DNA of 19,511 nucleotides from JAXGTD01 sp040775095 (GCA_040775095.1 JAXGTD010000081.1:1-19511), one strand, 5' to 3'. Positions 8,601-15,671 are shown, counted from the stretch's first letter. The notes: generated from the sequence alone by a model not told the origin. Numbers and translations: made by a program.

Positions 8601-8867
8601 ATCCTGTTGGTCGACTTCTCCATCGAGGAAGTCGCGGCCGGAAACAGCGTGAAGGAGGCCGTCGTCAATGCCTGCAAGGCCCGCACGCGCCCGATTCTGA
8701 TCACGGCCCTCGCGCTGGTCGCCGGCTCGAGCGTCATCCTGACCGATCCAATCTTCCAGGGGATGGCGATCTCGCTGTTGTTCGGTGTGCTCGTCTCGAC
8801 CCTGCTCACCCTGGTCGTGATCCCGCTGGGTTGCGTCAGCGCGGGCAAGTACCTGGTGCGGCGCTAG
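5637..8867 (+). CDS. RND efflux transporter permease (AcrB/HAE-like)
   Basis: This 1076-residue inner-membrane proton-driven efflux pump has the two-fold repeated architecture and length of the RND superfamily. TM1 lies near residues 31-50, a large periplasmic porter loop follows, TM2-TM6 start near 365, TM7 is near 555, a second periplasmic loop follows, and TM8-TM12 start near 918. The TM4 proton-relay pair Asp428-Asp429 is present in GILVDDAIVVVEN. This is the HAE (drug/lipid) form, not the single Asp of CzcA-type metal pumps. In TM10 the AcrB Lys940 position is Arg986 (GIIVRNSILLVDF). ATG 5637 is preceded by AGGA with 9 nt spacing; an upstream in-frame ATG at 5550 would add 29 non-family residues. 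It is co-directional with the adaptor gene upstream. The substrate cannot be told from sequence. Confidence 0.95.
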   Translation: MSESTTPNTASSHGLGLAGLTAKTFIHSPLSPLLFVAMLGMGILGLIATPRQEDPQISVPMIDVFVQYPGASTEQVVSLAVEPLERLLSEIPGVKHVYSASEREQGIITVRFKVGEQMGPSLVKVHDKLQANQQVLPPGARAPVVRPKGIDDVPVVTLTLWSDVIDDAALRALGSKLLQSLAQIPDVGQGFVVGGRHEQIRVEVEPQRLAGFGVTLDQLARTIQTANAEQRTGNSETGQQHLTVYTGSFLGSALDVERLMVGTYNGSPVYVRDVAKVSLAPEEYREQVNYYTGPSYSGSGAADGMPAVTIALAKKEGSNGVTVANAILNKVERLKGQLIPDNVNVELTRNYGQTANDKVNELLFKLFVATGAVTVLVLLALGIKPAIVVTLVIPVVLLMTVFSAWIMGYTIDRVSLFALIFSIGILVDDAIVVVENIYRRWLLKGATDTDTAVAAVAEVGNPTIIATFTVVAALLPMGFVSGLMGPYMEPIPALGSVAMLFSLFAAFAFTPWLAMRIRPSMAALEKAERKEHKTAAALDGLFRMVLLPLIERKTLGYLFLIGLILAFFLSCWLFYAKAVAFKMLPFDNKPEFSVVLDMPEGTALGRTANVARMLADEVRKIPEVVAIQTYAGTAKPFDFNGMVRHYYLRQKPWQGEVQVQLTDKHERDRTSHEIALMARDILTPLAREVGARITVVEMPPGPPVLQSVVAEIYGPDGPTRRQVAADMVGLFEQVDSLADVDSYVQEPFEVLRFEVDAEKAVRLGISVDTVIRNLDMALGGFKAGDVKRGSLLEPTFITIEVPLALRANLARLADLPIPAGDGHTVPLAELGRFVKVPQDPVVYHKDLRPLEYVVGDAVGKLGAPLYPMLEVEDLLMDYRTPDGVTMSGTMFTGAPPDDGRSAFEWGGEWTVTYETFRDMGLAFAVALVLIYMLVVAEFGNFVTPAVIMAPIPLTLLGIVPGHWLMGADFTATSMIGFIALAGIIVRNSILLVDFSIEEVAAGNSVKEAVVNACKARTRPILITALALVAGSSVILTDPIFQGMAISLLFGVLVSTLLTLVVIPLGCVSAGKYLVRR

Positions 8868-8882
8868 GCTGACGCTGACGGG

Positions 8883-8952
8883 CTGCCTTCCTGGGCGCCT
8901 GCATTTTCAGCGCTTGCAGCGCCAACGACTGCCGGGCCATGGATGGCCCGGC
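8883..8952. repeat. Structured intergenic repeat, copy 2, terminator-like
   Basis: This copy begins GCCTTCCTGG like the arm of copy 1. It carries the core CATTTTC (8902) with hairpin GCGCT-TGC-AGCGC (8910-8922). It ends in a perfect 10-bp stem, GCCGGGCCAT-GG-ATGGCCCGGC (8931-8952), followed by GGTTTCCTTG. It lies 16 nt after the RND pump stop codon, so the strong stem may end transcription of that operon, although the T-run is poor. Confidence 0.55.
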
Positions 8953-9376
8953 GGTTTCCTTGATTCAACCGACCGGAAATCGAGCCACTCGGGAACCGCG
9001 TATTCGGTTCGCGCGCTGATCCAGCGCCAGGCAGGCACTCGATCGGCGTCTCCGGATCGGACACCCCAGACCCCTCCCAGGGGCCAGGGTCGATGGCCGC
9101 CCCCCCGCCCGCGTTCAGCCCCGTCGGTGTGGGATTCCCCCCCGTGTCGACCGCCTGCTCACGGATGTGCCCGGGTTGCCGCATCCGCCGACGCCCCTCC
9201 CATCGACAATCATCTATCCCCCTCATTCGAATTATCGACTTTACCTTCCTTCACGCCCACGTAGACTGCGCGCATGCGAAGTCTTCTTGCTCAATCGGGA
9301 CTTGGCATTTCGGTATATGTGGAATCCGGCTCATGTTGATTCCAATGGTCCTGACGGTGTGACACATCTGTCTCAT

Positions 9377-9397
9377 ACCGGTGCTGAATTCACCGGT
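9377..9397. promoter_or_regulatory. Dyad-symmetric candidate operator upstream of dabB (first operon)
   Basis: ACCGGTG (9377-9383) and CACCGGT (9391-9397) form a perfect 7-bp inverted repeat around a 7-nt spacer, CTGAATT. It sits about 180 nt before the dabB start, a plausible place for a regulator of carbon-uptake genes. No regulator gene is in the window, and the motif does not match a consensus I can name. Confidence 0.3.
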
Positions 9398-9437
9398 GAT
9401 CGTCATGCAAGGCCCATCCCGGCCACGGAAGGATCGG

Positions 9438-9523
9438 CATTTTCGAGCGCTATAGGCGTTTGAAAATGGCGCACTTCGCGCGTCGCGCGTCGCGCCCTGC
9501 GAAGTGCGAGCGGATCAAACGCC
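9438..9523. repeat. Nested inverted repeats with a competing hairpin, 50 nt before dabB
   Basis: Outer arms GGCGTTTGA (9455-9463) and TCAAACGCC (9515-9523) enclose inner arms GCACTTCGC (9471-9479) and GCGAAGTGC (9499-9507). The loop contains tandem CGCGCGT units. A separate pairing, CATTTTC (9438-9444) with GAAAATG (9462-9468), shares two bases with the outer stem, so the two folds compete. GCATTTTC plus GCGCT at 9437-9451 also resembles the core of the repeats at 3668 and 8902. It could be a leader RNA element or a mobile palindromic repeat. Confidence 0.5.
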
Positions 9524-9573
9524 CGGAAGGCCTTTGGTCAGCGTTTCCGTAATCCCGCTCGCGGTGTGAATCC

Positions 9574-11253
9574 ATGGAAAGACTCGTCGTAGTCCTCGTG
9601 TTACTTCCTCTGGCCACGGCCATCGTCACCCATCTCAGTGCACCAAGACTGAATGGGGGTAGCGTGCGTGCCAGTCTCATGGGCGTAATCGCAACCTGGG
9701 TGATCGCAACGCTTCTGCTTGGACTGACGCTCCTCGGAAATCCGCCCGGAGAGGTCCGATGGGGGGCGACCTGGGGCGTGCTCCTTTTCGACCCGCTGAG
9801 CACGCTGATGGCCTTCGTCATCTCCACCATCAGCCTGTTGGTCCAGGTGTATTCCATTCGTTATATGGCCGAGGAGAGCGGCTATACGCGCTTCTTCGTC
9901 CTGTTGAATCTGATGACTGGCGCGCTGCTGCTGATGGTCACCGCGGGGGATCTGATCACACTTCTGGTTGCCTGGCATCTCATCGGAGTGATCCTGTATT
10001 TCCTGCTTGGCCATGACACAACGAGCCAGGCGAGCCATCGCTACGCGGCCTGGACATGGATGACCTATCGTTTCGGCGATCTGCCACTGCTCCTGGCCGC
10101 GGGGCTGCTGTTCCACGCCTTCGGTACCTGGTCGATTCCCGAGATCTTTTCCCGGATCGGCAGCGCCCCGGATATCCGAACCCTTTTCGGGTTGCCTTTG
10201 GGGGAGAGCGTCGCGGCCCTGGTCGCACTGGCCGCTTTTGCCCGCTCGGCGCAGTTTCTGCTCCATACCTGGCTCCCGTACACCATGAGTGGGCCGACCC
10301 CGGTCTCGGCCCTGATGCACGCGGGAATCGTCAACGCGGGTGGATTCCTCATCAATCGGTTCGCACCGCTTTTCGTCACGACCAGTGAGGTGCTGCACTG
10401 GGTCTTTCTCGTCGGGCTGGTCACATCGGTCATCGGCTCGGTGCTGATGCTGGCGCAGAACGACATCAAGAAGGCACTCGGGTATTCGACGATGGGGCAG
10501 ATGGGATTCATGATCATGGAATGCGGCGTCGGGGCCTTCTCGCTGGCCGTGTATCACCTGATTGCCCATGGGTTATTCAAAGGCACCCTGTTCCTCGGTG
10601 CCGGCGGGATCATCCACGAGGCACGCAAGGATGACGGCGTGCCCAAGGACGATCTCTACACATTCGTCATCGAGCGCCGTCCGGCGCGAAGGCGCCAGCC
10701 GTGGCTGCTGATGGCCGGCATCACTCTGATCGTTCCCGTGGCCATCCTGGTCATTGCCCACTGGTTGGTGGCTAGCGACTTCTTCCAGAAGCAGGGTGCC
10801 GTGGTCCTCCTCTTTTTCGGCTGGGTGACCGGTGCGCAGCTGATCTTTTCCACGTACCGGATGCGTACCGAGAACATCTGGCGTCTGATGGGCTTGATCC
10901 TGTTTTCGTTCACCGTTGTGGTGATCGGCTACACCCTGATCAGTCATGCCTTCGACGTGTTTCTCTATCCTGATCCCGCGTTTCGGTCGAGCATCTACTC
11001 CGCGGCAGGGATCGACATCTTCTGGTTCGACGTCCTGGTCGTTCTGATGACCCTGGTCGTGGTATTCGGCTGGCTGGCCACGTATTACGCGGAGCAGAAC
11101 GGCCGGCGCTGGCAGGGCCGTCTGAGCATGCTTTGGCGTGGCGTCTACAGACTGGTGGCACGAGACCTCTTCGTCATGGATCTCTACGCGAGACTCTCCG
11201 AGACCCTGACCGGCGCGGCGACCCGTCTGAATGTGCTGCTGAGGTGGTCCTGA
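9574..11253 (+). CDS. dabB: DabB, NuoL-like membrane subunit of DAB inorganic-carbon pump (first operon)
   Basis: This 559-residue polytopic membrane protein belongs to the proton-translocating NADH dehydrogenase subunit 5 (NuoL/Mrp) family. It is the membrane partner of DabA and probably provides the cation path that energises CO2 hydration. Family motifs are clear: HTWLPYTMSGPTPVSALMHA after residue 230, DIKKALGYSTMGQMGFM (Lys299/Lys300), and HLIAHGLFKG. The length fits DabB and lacks the long C-terminal lateral helix of NuoL. Two key positions differ from NuoL. The TM7 lysine is Arg224 (FARSAQFLLH), and the TM5 glutamate of WELVG is His135 (AWHLIG). It therefore is not a complex I subunit, and no other nuo genes are nearby. 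ATG 9574 has only a weak ribosome-binding site. The stop lies 1 nt before the next gene. Confidence 0.93.
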   Translation: MERLVVVLVLLPLATAIVTHLSAPRLNGGSVRASLMGVIATWVIATLLLGLTLLGNPPGEVRWGATWGVLLFDPLSTLMAFVISTISLLVQVYSIRYMAEESGYTRFFVLLNLMTGALLLMVTAGDLITLLVAWHLIGVILYFLLGHDTTSQASHRYAAWTWMTYRFGDLPLLLAAGLLFHAFGTWSIPEIFSRIGSAPDIRTLFGLPLGESVAALVALAAFARSAQFLLHTWLPYTMSGPTPVSALMHAGIVNAGGFLINRFAPLFVTTSEVLHWVFLVGLVTSVIGSVLMLAQNDIKKALGYSTMGQMGFMIMECGVGAFSLAVYHLIAHGLFKGTLFLGAGGIIHEARKDDGVPKDDLYTFVIERRPARRRQPWLLMAGITLIVPVAILVIAHWLVASDFFQKQGAVVLLFFGWVTGAQLIFSTYRMRTENIWRLMGLILFSFTVVVIGYTLISHAFDVFLYPDPAFRSSIYSAAGIDIFWFDVLVVLMTLVVVFGWLATYYAEQNGRRWQGRLSMLWRGVYRLVARDLFVMDLYARLSETLTGAATRLNVLLRWS

Positions 11254-11254
11254 G

Positions 11255-12022
11255 TTGACTACGGCTGGTCTTGTCCTTGCCGCGGTATTCCTGCCGCTCT
11301 TTCCCTTCAGCATGCTGTTCAATCAGCTGCTGATGCGGCTGGGAAGTGCGCGCCTACGGATCGTCGTGCTGCTTGCGTGGCCGCAGATCGGGGTACTGCT
11401 GCTTCTGTGGCTTGGTGATCGGCCACCCACCTGGGTGATCTGGTGGGCGGTCGTCACGGCGATGCTCTATGCCATGCGCAGCGTGGTCCTGCGGGACCTG
11501 AGCCTGTGGACCGGATACATGGCGACCTCCGCCTGGTCGCTGCTGTGGCCCGCGGCGGCCCTTGGTCACTCGCCCGAGGGTGGTGGCGCGCTGGCCCTCC
11601 ACGCCCTCGCGCTGAGTCTTCCCTTCCTGCTTCTGGCCTGGCTCACGCACAGGCTGGAGTCCGAGCTCGGGGCGGCCTACGCGGGGGTCTGTGGGGGCCT
11701 GGCCGAGACCCTGCCCAGGTTGTCGGGTTTGCTGACCCTCTCGGTGCTCGCGGCGGTGGGGACGCCGGTGTTCCCAGGCTTTTTTGCACTGCTGTCGATA
11801 ACCATCCACGCCTTGCCCGTGATGCCGGTCGTGGTGCTGCTCATCCTGGGCGTCTGGCTGCTGTGGGCCTGGAGCGGTGTGCGTATCCTGCGGGCGTTTC
11901 TCGTCGGCCCTGCCTGTCCCGAGCCGAGGCGTGATCTTGGAACAATCGCAACCGGCCTGTTCGGCCTGGCGTTCGTGGCACTGGTGCTGATCGGCATCGG
12001 TTTTTCGGGAGAACTGGCATGA
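11255..12022 (+). CDS. Small NuoM/NuoN-like membrane protein between dabB and dabA
   Basis: This 255-residue, very hydrophobic protein has roughly eight predicted membrane segments. One stretch, ETLPRLSGLLTLSVLAAVGT followed by PVFPGFFALLS (about residues 150-180), resembles the late transmembrane part of NuoM/NuoN antiporter subunits. The protein is about half the size of such a subunit. I do not recognise a named family and infer an accessory membrane part of the DAB complex. The start is TTG at 11255, supported by GAGGTGG (11241-11247) with 7-nt spacing and by the 1-nt gap after dabB. Its stop overlaps the dabA start in ATGA. Such tight packing argues for a required stoichiometric partner. 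The second DAB operon lacks it. The reading frame is certain; the function is not. Confidence 0.82.
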   Translation: MTTAGLVLAAVFLPLFPFSMLFNQLLMRLGSARLRIVVLLAWPQIGVLLLLWLGDRPPTWVIWWAVVTAMLYAMRSVVLRDLSLWTGYMATSAWSLLWPAAALGHSPEGGGALALHALALSLPFLLLAWLTHRLESELGAAYAGVCGGLAETLPRLSGLLTLSVLAAVGTPVFPGFFALLSITIHALPVMPVVVLLILGVWLLWAWSGVRILRAFLVGPACPEPRRDLGTIATGLFGLAFVALVLIGIGFSGELA

Positions 12023-15000
12023 GTCCACCGATCGGGGAAAAGCTGCGCGTTCGCGCAATGATCTATGTGGCCGGCGAGCCGGTCCCCTTCTTCTGGCCGA
12101 TGCGCAGCTTCATTCACCACAACCCGTTGCACGGGTTCGAGCATCTGCCGTTCGAGGAGGCGGTCGATCGGGGCGCGCGGCTGTTCCACGCGCGGGGATT
12201 CCTGCCACGGGGCCTGTACCGGCGCTATCTCGAGAACGGCCAGGTGGATCGGCAAGCCTTGGAGCGAGGCGTGCGCCGGTTCGTCGAAGCCGAGGGCATC
12301 TCACTCCCGTTCGAGCTGGGGGACTGGCTGTTGGCGGACATCACCGGCCAGGACTTCGCGGTCGCCGAAGACTTGACCATCGCCGATGCCGACGACGTGC
12401 TGGCCGCGCTCGCTGGTTCTGGGCTGCCGGACCGACCGGAGGTGGCGCCCGAGGTCCTTGCCGAGGAGCTCACCCAGAGTGTGCTACGCGAGCGCCCCCT
12501 CTATGAGGTGGTCGACAGGCTGTACGGAACGGCGATCGGGAGCGAGCTTGATGATCAGGTCATCCGTGCCTGCCTGGATTTCTTCGACGAGGGGCAGTCG
12601 GTCTGGGAGATGCCTTACCGCGAGCGAGGTTTCTTCAAGGCCTGGCTCGATGTCGCGGACGGGGAGGTGCGGCGTACCCTCGATGAGCTGATACGCGGCG
12701 GGGGGAGCGACGCGGACTCGGATCCGGAGAGCGTGATCGCCCTGGCGCTGCGCGAGCTTCAGGTCCCGGAGACGCATCGGGTCTCCTATTTCACCCAGGA
12801 GCTGGCGCGCCTGCACGGCTGGGCCGGTTTCATCCGCTGGCGATCAAACGCGGGACATTACTACTGGGCCCGTCGTTACCCCGGTGATCTGGTCGACTAC
12901 ATGGCGGTGCGCACCCTGCTCGCGCTCACGCTGCTGCGCAAGCGCACCCGCGGCGGGATTCCCTACACCTATGGCGCGCTCTCCGAGCTCATCGCCTCGC
13001 AACCTTTCGAGGCGTATCTGCGCAACGAGTATTTCGGATCCCGTGTCGTCCCAGAGTTGGCCCGCGCGCTGGAGGACGTGCTGCTGCGGCGCAACCGAGC
13101 CCGCATCAACCGGGTGTTTGTGAAGTACCGCGCCCGCAAGCGCGAGCTCGAGGCCGAACGACAGGCAGCCCGCCTGATGGGGCTGGCCGAGAACCTGAAG
13201 CTCTCCGATCATCTTAAGCGGATGTCGCGGGGGGATCTGGGCACGCTGCTCGATGCATCACGCGCCTTCAACAAGCACGAGGGGATGATCTGGCTCGAGG
13301 CCATGGAAGCCAAGGCGATCGGCGGCCTGTTGACGGGCTTGCGCCTTGGGCCACAGGAGCCACGCGACAAGCGCCCCTTCGCCAAGGCCCTGTTCTGCAT
13401 CGATACGCGATCCGAGCGGATCCGTCGCAGTCTCGAGTCGGTCGGTGACTATCAAACCTATGGGATCGCCGGCTTCTTCGGCGTTCCGGTGAGCTTCATG
13501 GAGCTGGGAAAGGGCAGTGAGAGCCATCTCTGCCCGGTCCTGCTCACGCCCAAGAACCTGGTTGTGGAGATGACCTCGCTTGGCATTCCGGACAAGGTGG
13601 CCCTCGGCGCACTGGAGAAGGCCATGCACGAGCTAAAGGAGTCGGTGCTGACGCCCTTCGTCACGGTGGAGGCGATCGGTCTCCTGTTCGGCTTCGACAT
13701 GGTGGGCAAGACCCTGCTTCCCACCAGCTACAATCGTTGGCGTGAACGCCTGCACGAGTCCAAGCCACCAACCCATCTGGTCGTCGACAAGCTGAGTCGG
13801 GAGCAGGCGGATTCGATCGTGCGTGCCGTGCAACGCGCGGTGATCGTCAAGGCGCTGGAGCAGGAGCTCGCGCTCAAGCCCGAGGAGATCACCGACGACA
13901 TGGTGCGAGAGCTGCGCGAGCACGCCATGGGTCACAAGGTCGGTGACCCCACGTTCGCCACGGCCATCGGTCTCGACGATGCGCGTGTGGAGCGCTTCAT
14001 CGTCCGACTGCGTGATGCCTATCGGATCAATCCGGCATTCGCGCAATTGCAGCTCGAACGTGTTGCCCGTATTGGATTTTCGTTGGACGAGCAAACCCGT
14101 TTTGTCACGCAGGCCCTCCAGTCGATCGGGCTCACGAGCGCGTTCTCCCGCTTCATTGTCCTGGTCGGCCATGGCAGCAGCTCGGAGAACAACCCATACG
14201 AATCGGCGCTGGACTGCGGAGCCTGCGGGGGCAACCACGGCCTGGTGAGCGCGAGGATCCTTGCGCAGATGGCCAACAAGCCAGAAGTACGCCGCCGATT
14301 GCGCGCCAATGCGATCGACATCCCCGACGATTGCTGGTTCGTGCCTGCGCTGCACAATACGACCACGGACGAGATACGGCTGCACGATCTCGCGTTGTTA
14401 CCACCCTCGCACCTGATGTATCTCGACCGGCTGAGAAATGGTCTGACCTCGGCGTCGCGACTGTGCGCCGGAGAGCGCATGCCCACGCTGCAGCCGCGGG
14501 CGAGGGTGCTCGACCCGGCGGCGGCCGCGCGTGGCGCCCGGCGCAATGCGATGGACTGGTCGCAGGTGCGCCCGGAATGGGGACTCTCGCGCAACGCCTT
14601 CTTCATTATCGGACAACGCTCGTTGACCCAGTCCAAGGCACTCGACGGCCGCGCCTTCCTGCATTCCTACGACTTCCGGTTGGATCCAAAACGCCGTTTG
14701 CTCGAGAACATCTTGACGGGGCCATTGGTCGTCGGCCAATGGATCAACATGGAGCACTATTTCTCCACGGTCGACAATGTACGATTCGGCAGCGGCAGCA
14801 AGGTCTACCACAACGTGGCTGGACGTTTCGGTGTCATGACCGGGAATCTGAGCGATCTGCGCACCGGTCTTCCAGCACAGACGGTTCTCGACGGTGGTCA
14901 GCCCTATCATGAGCCAATGCGCCTGATCACGATGATCGAATCGCCATTCGAGCATGCGTTGAAGGCGGTGGAAGGGGTGGTCGCCGTCAAACGGTTGGTC

Positions 15001-15138
15001 CGCAATGGTTGGATTCGACTGCTCATCATCGATCCCGAGGCGTCGGCGATGCATTTCTATGACAACGGTGAATGGCGCAGCTGCGACTATACCGATGATG
15101 CCGACGTGCCATCTTTCCTGGAGTTGTGCAGCGCATGA
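12019..15138 (+). CDS. dabA: DabA, zinc beta-carbonic-anhydrase-like subunit (DUF2309), long form
   Basis: This 1039-residue cytoplasmic-face subunit of the DAB pump, with DabB, is thought to hydrate CO2 to bicarbonate vectorially and so accumulate dissolved inorganic carbon. The zinc/active-site residues known from Halothiobacillus neapolitanus DabA (C351, D353, H524, C539) are all present. They are Cys460 and Asp462 in LFCIDTRSERIRR, His718 in VGHGSSSENNP, and Cys733 in ALDCGACGG. The His-to-Cys spacing of 15 is identical. The spacing between the two ligand pairs is 258 residues, versus 173 in the reference and 186 in the copy at 17652, so this is the long DabA form. The N-terminal motif SFIHHNPLHGFEHLPFEEA is conserved. 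The start ATGA overlaps the upstream stop, with GGGAGA 6 nt before it. Confidence 0.97.
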   Translation: MSPPIGEKLRVRAMIYVAGEPVPFFWPMRSFIHHNPLHGFEHLPFEEAVDRGARLFHARGFLPRGLYRRYLENGQVDRQALERGVRRFVEAEGISLPFELGDWLLADITGQDFAVAEDLTIADADDVLAALAGSGLPDRPEVAPEVLAEELTQSVLRERPLYEVVDRLYGTAIGSELDDQVIRACLDFFDEGQSVWEMPYRERGFFKAWLDVADGEVRRTLDELIRGGGSDADSDPESVIALALRELQVPETHRVSYFTQELARLHGWAGFIRWRSNAGHYYWARRYPGDLVDYMAVRTLLALTLLRKRTRGGIPYTYGALSELIASQPFEAYLRNEYFGSRVVPELARALEDVLLRRNRARINRVFVKYRARKRELEAERQAARLMGLAENLKLSDHLKRMSRGDLGTLLDASRAFNKHEGMIWLEAMEAKAIGGLLTGLRLGPQEPRDKRPFAKALFCIDTRSERIRRSLESVGDYQTYGIAGFFGVPVSFMELGKGSESHLCPVLLTPKNLVVEMTSLGIPDKVALGALEKAMHELKESVLTPFVTVEAIGLLFGFDMVGKTLLPTSYNRWRERLHESKPPTHLVVDKLSREQADSIVRAVQRAVIVKALEQELALKPEEITDDMVRELREHAMGHKVGDPTFATAIGLDDARVERFIVRLRDAYRINPAFAQLQLERVARIGFSLDEQTRFVTQALQSIGLTSAFSRFIVLVGHGSSSENNPYESALDCGACGGNHGLVSARILAQMANKPEVRRRLRANAIDIPDDCWFVPALHNTTTDEIRLHDLALLPPSHLMYLDRLRNGLTSASRLCAGERMPTLQPRARVLDPAAAARGARRNAMDWSQVRPEWGLSRNAFFIIGQRSLTQSKALDGRAFLHSYDFRLDPKRRLLENILTGPLVVGQWINMEHYFSTVDNVRFGSGSKVYHNVAGRFGVMTGNLSDLRTGLPAQTVLDGGQPYHEPMRLITMIESPFEHALKAVEGVVAVKRLVRNGWIRLLIIDPEASAMHFYDNGEWRSCDYTDDADVPSFLELCSA

Positions 15139-15461
15139 AAAATCTGAATTTCAGTCCCCTTAAGAAGCTGGAGATCATCCTCGGCGGGGAACATCGCAGC
15201 TTCGCCACCGACCTGCTCGATCGCGCCGGGGTGAAGGGCTACACCATCATCAACAATCTATCCGGCAAGGGCAGCCATGGCTTCCACGAGGGACATCTGA
15301 TGTTCAACGAGGACGATGTGCTGATCATGATCATCGCCGCTGTACCGGAAGAGTTGGTGAAGCCCATCCTGCAGGGGTTCGCCCCGTTCTACAACGCGTA
15401 TTCCGGTGTCGTATTCATTTCGGATATACAGGTGACCCGGCTGGTGAAGTTTCGCGACTGA
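15135..15461 (+). CDS. CPII-like PII-family signalling protein
   Basis: This 108-residue protein has the PII ferredoxin-like fold pattern. A first strand (KKLEIILGG) is followed by a helix, GVKGYTIINNLSGKGSHGFH in the T-loop region, VLIMIIAAVPEELVKPILQG, and a final SGVVFISDIQVTRLVKF. The T-loop lacks the uridylylated Tyr and surrounding residues of GlnB/GlnK, so it is not a nitrogen PII. It matches the carboxysome-associated CPII type, which binds ADP/AMP with bicarbonate. It probably senses inorganic carbon and adenylate charge and acts on the DAB pump or its expression. The ATG at 15135 overlaps the dabA stop (ATGA) and GGAG lies 11 nt upstream; an in-frame GTG at 15126 is the alternative. 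The assignment to CPII is by recalled resemblance, not a search. Confidence 0.83.
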   Translation: MKNLNFSPLKKLEIILGGEHRSFATDLLDRAGVKGYTIINNLSGKGSHGFHEGHLMFNEDDVLIMIIAAVPEELVKPILQGFAPFYNAYSGVVFISDIQVTRLVKFRD

Positions 15462-15645
15462 CAACAACGCAGTCGGTACTGCTCCCGTGCTATATCCCGA
15501 CCGATCGGTCTAGAAGCCCACCGCCACTCTTTGACCCGTAGGCACATGAAAATGTGGCCGCGCGGGCACCGCGCTGTTCGAGTGCCATCCAGAGAAATCC
15601 CAGGGAAGAGGGGGTCTCCGGCCCATAATCGGCCTCCTTCGGAAG

Positions 15646-15671
15646 AATCCATAGCCTCTCGCATATGGATT
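15646..15671. promoter_or_regulatory. Dyad resembling an LysR-type regulator site upstream of second dabB
   Basis: AATCCATA (15646-15653) and TATGGATT (15664-15671) form a perfect 8-bp inverted repeat with a 10-nt spacer. The ATA-N10-TAT centre has the shape of LysR-type boxes (T-N11-A in interrupted dyads), the family that includes CbbR and CcmR, regulators of carbon fixation and uptake. It lies about 330 nt before the dabB start. That it binds such a regulator is inference; no regulator gene is in the window. Confidence 0.4.

Larger units (their letters stand above)
8868..9573. other. Non-coding gap before the first DAB operon
   Basis: No gene is supported in these 706 bases. The left part holds copy 2 of the intergenic repeat (8883-8952) and an inverted repeat GAACCG-N6-CGGTTC (8993-9010). 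The middle (about 9020-9220) is GC-rich with no clear structure. From about 9225 the base composition becomes more AT-rich, as expected for a promoter zone, and contains a dyad (9377-9397) and a large nested stem-loop (9438-9523). I could not assign a convincing -35/-10 pair. A minus-strand open frame of 120 codons (8864-9226) looks like chance. Confidence 0.6.

Noticed and set aside
9574..12022. Complex I or Mrp antiporter operon (NuoL plus NuoM-like genes)
   Set aside because: No other nuo or mrp genes are present, key NuoL residues are replaced, and both NuoL-like genes are in operons with dabA.
15499..15510. Perfect palindrome GACCGATCGGTC as an operator
   Set aside because: It lies nearly 500 nt from the downstream gene with no promoter elements around it. 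A 12-bp GC-rich palindrome alone is weak evidence, so I list it only as content of the gap.
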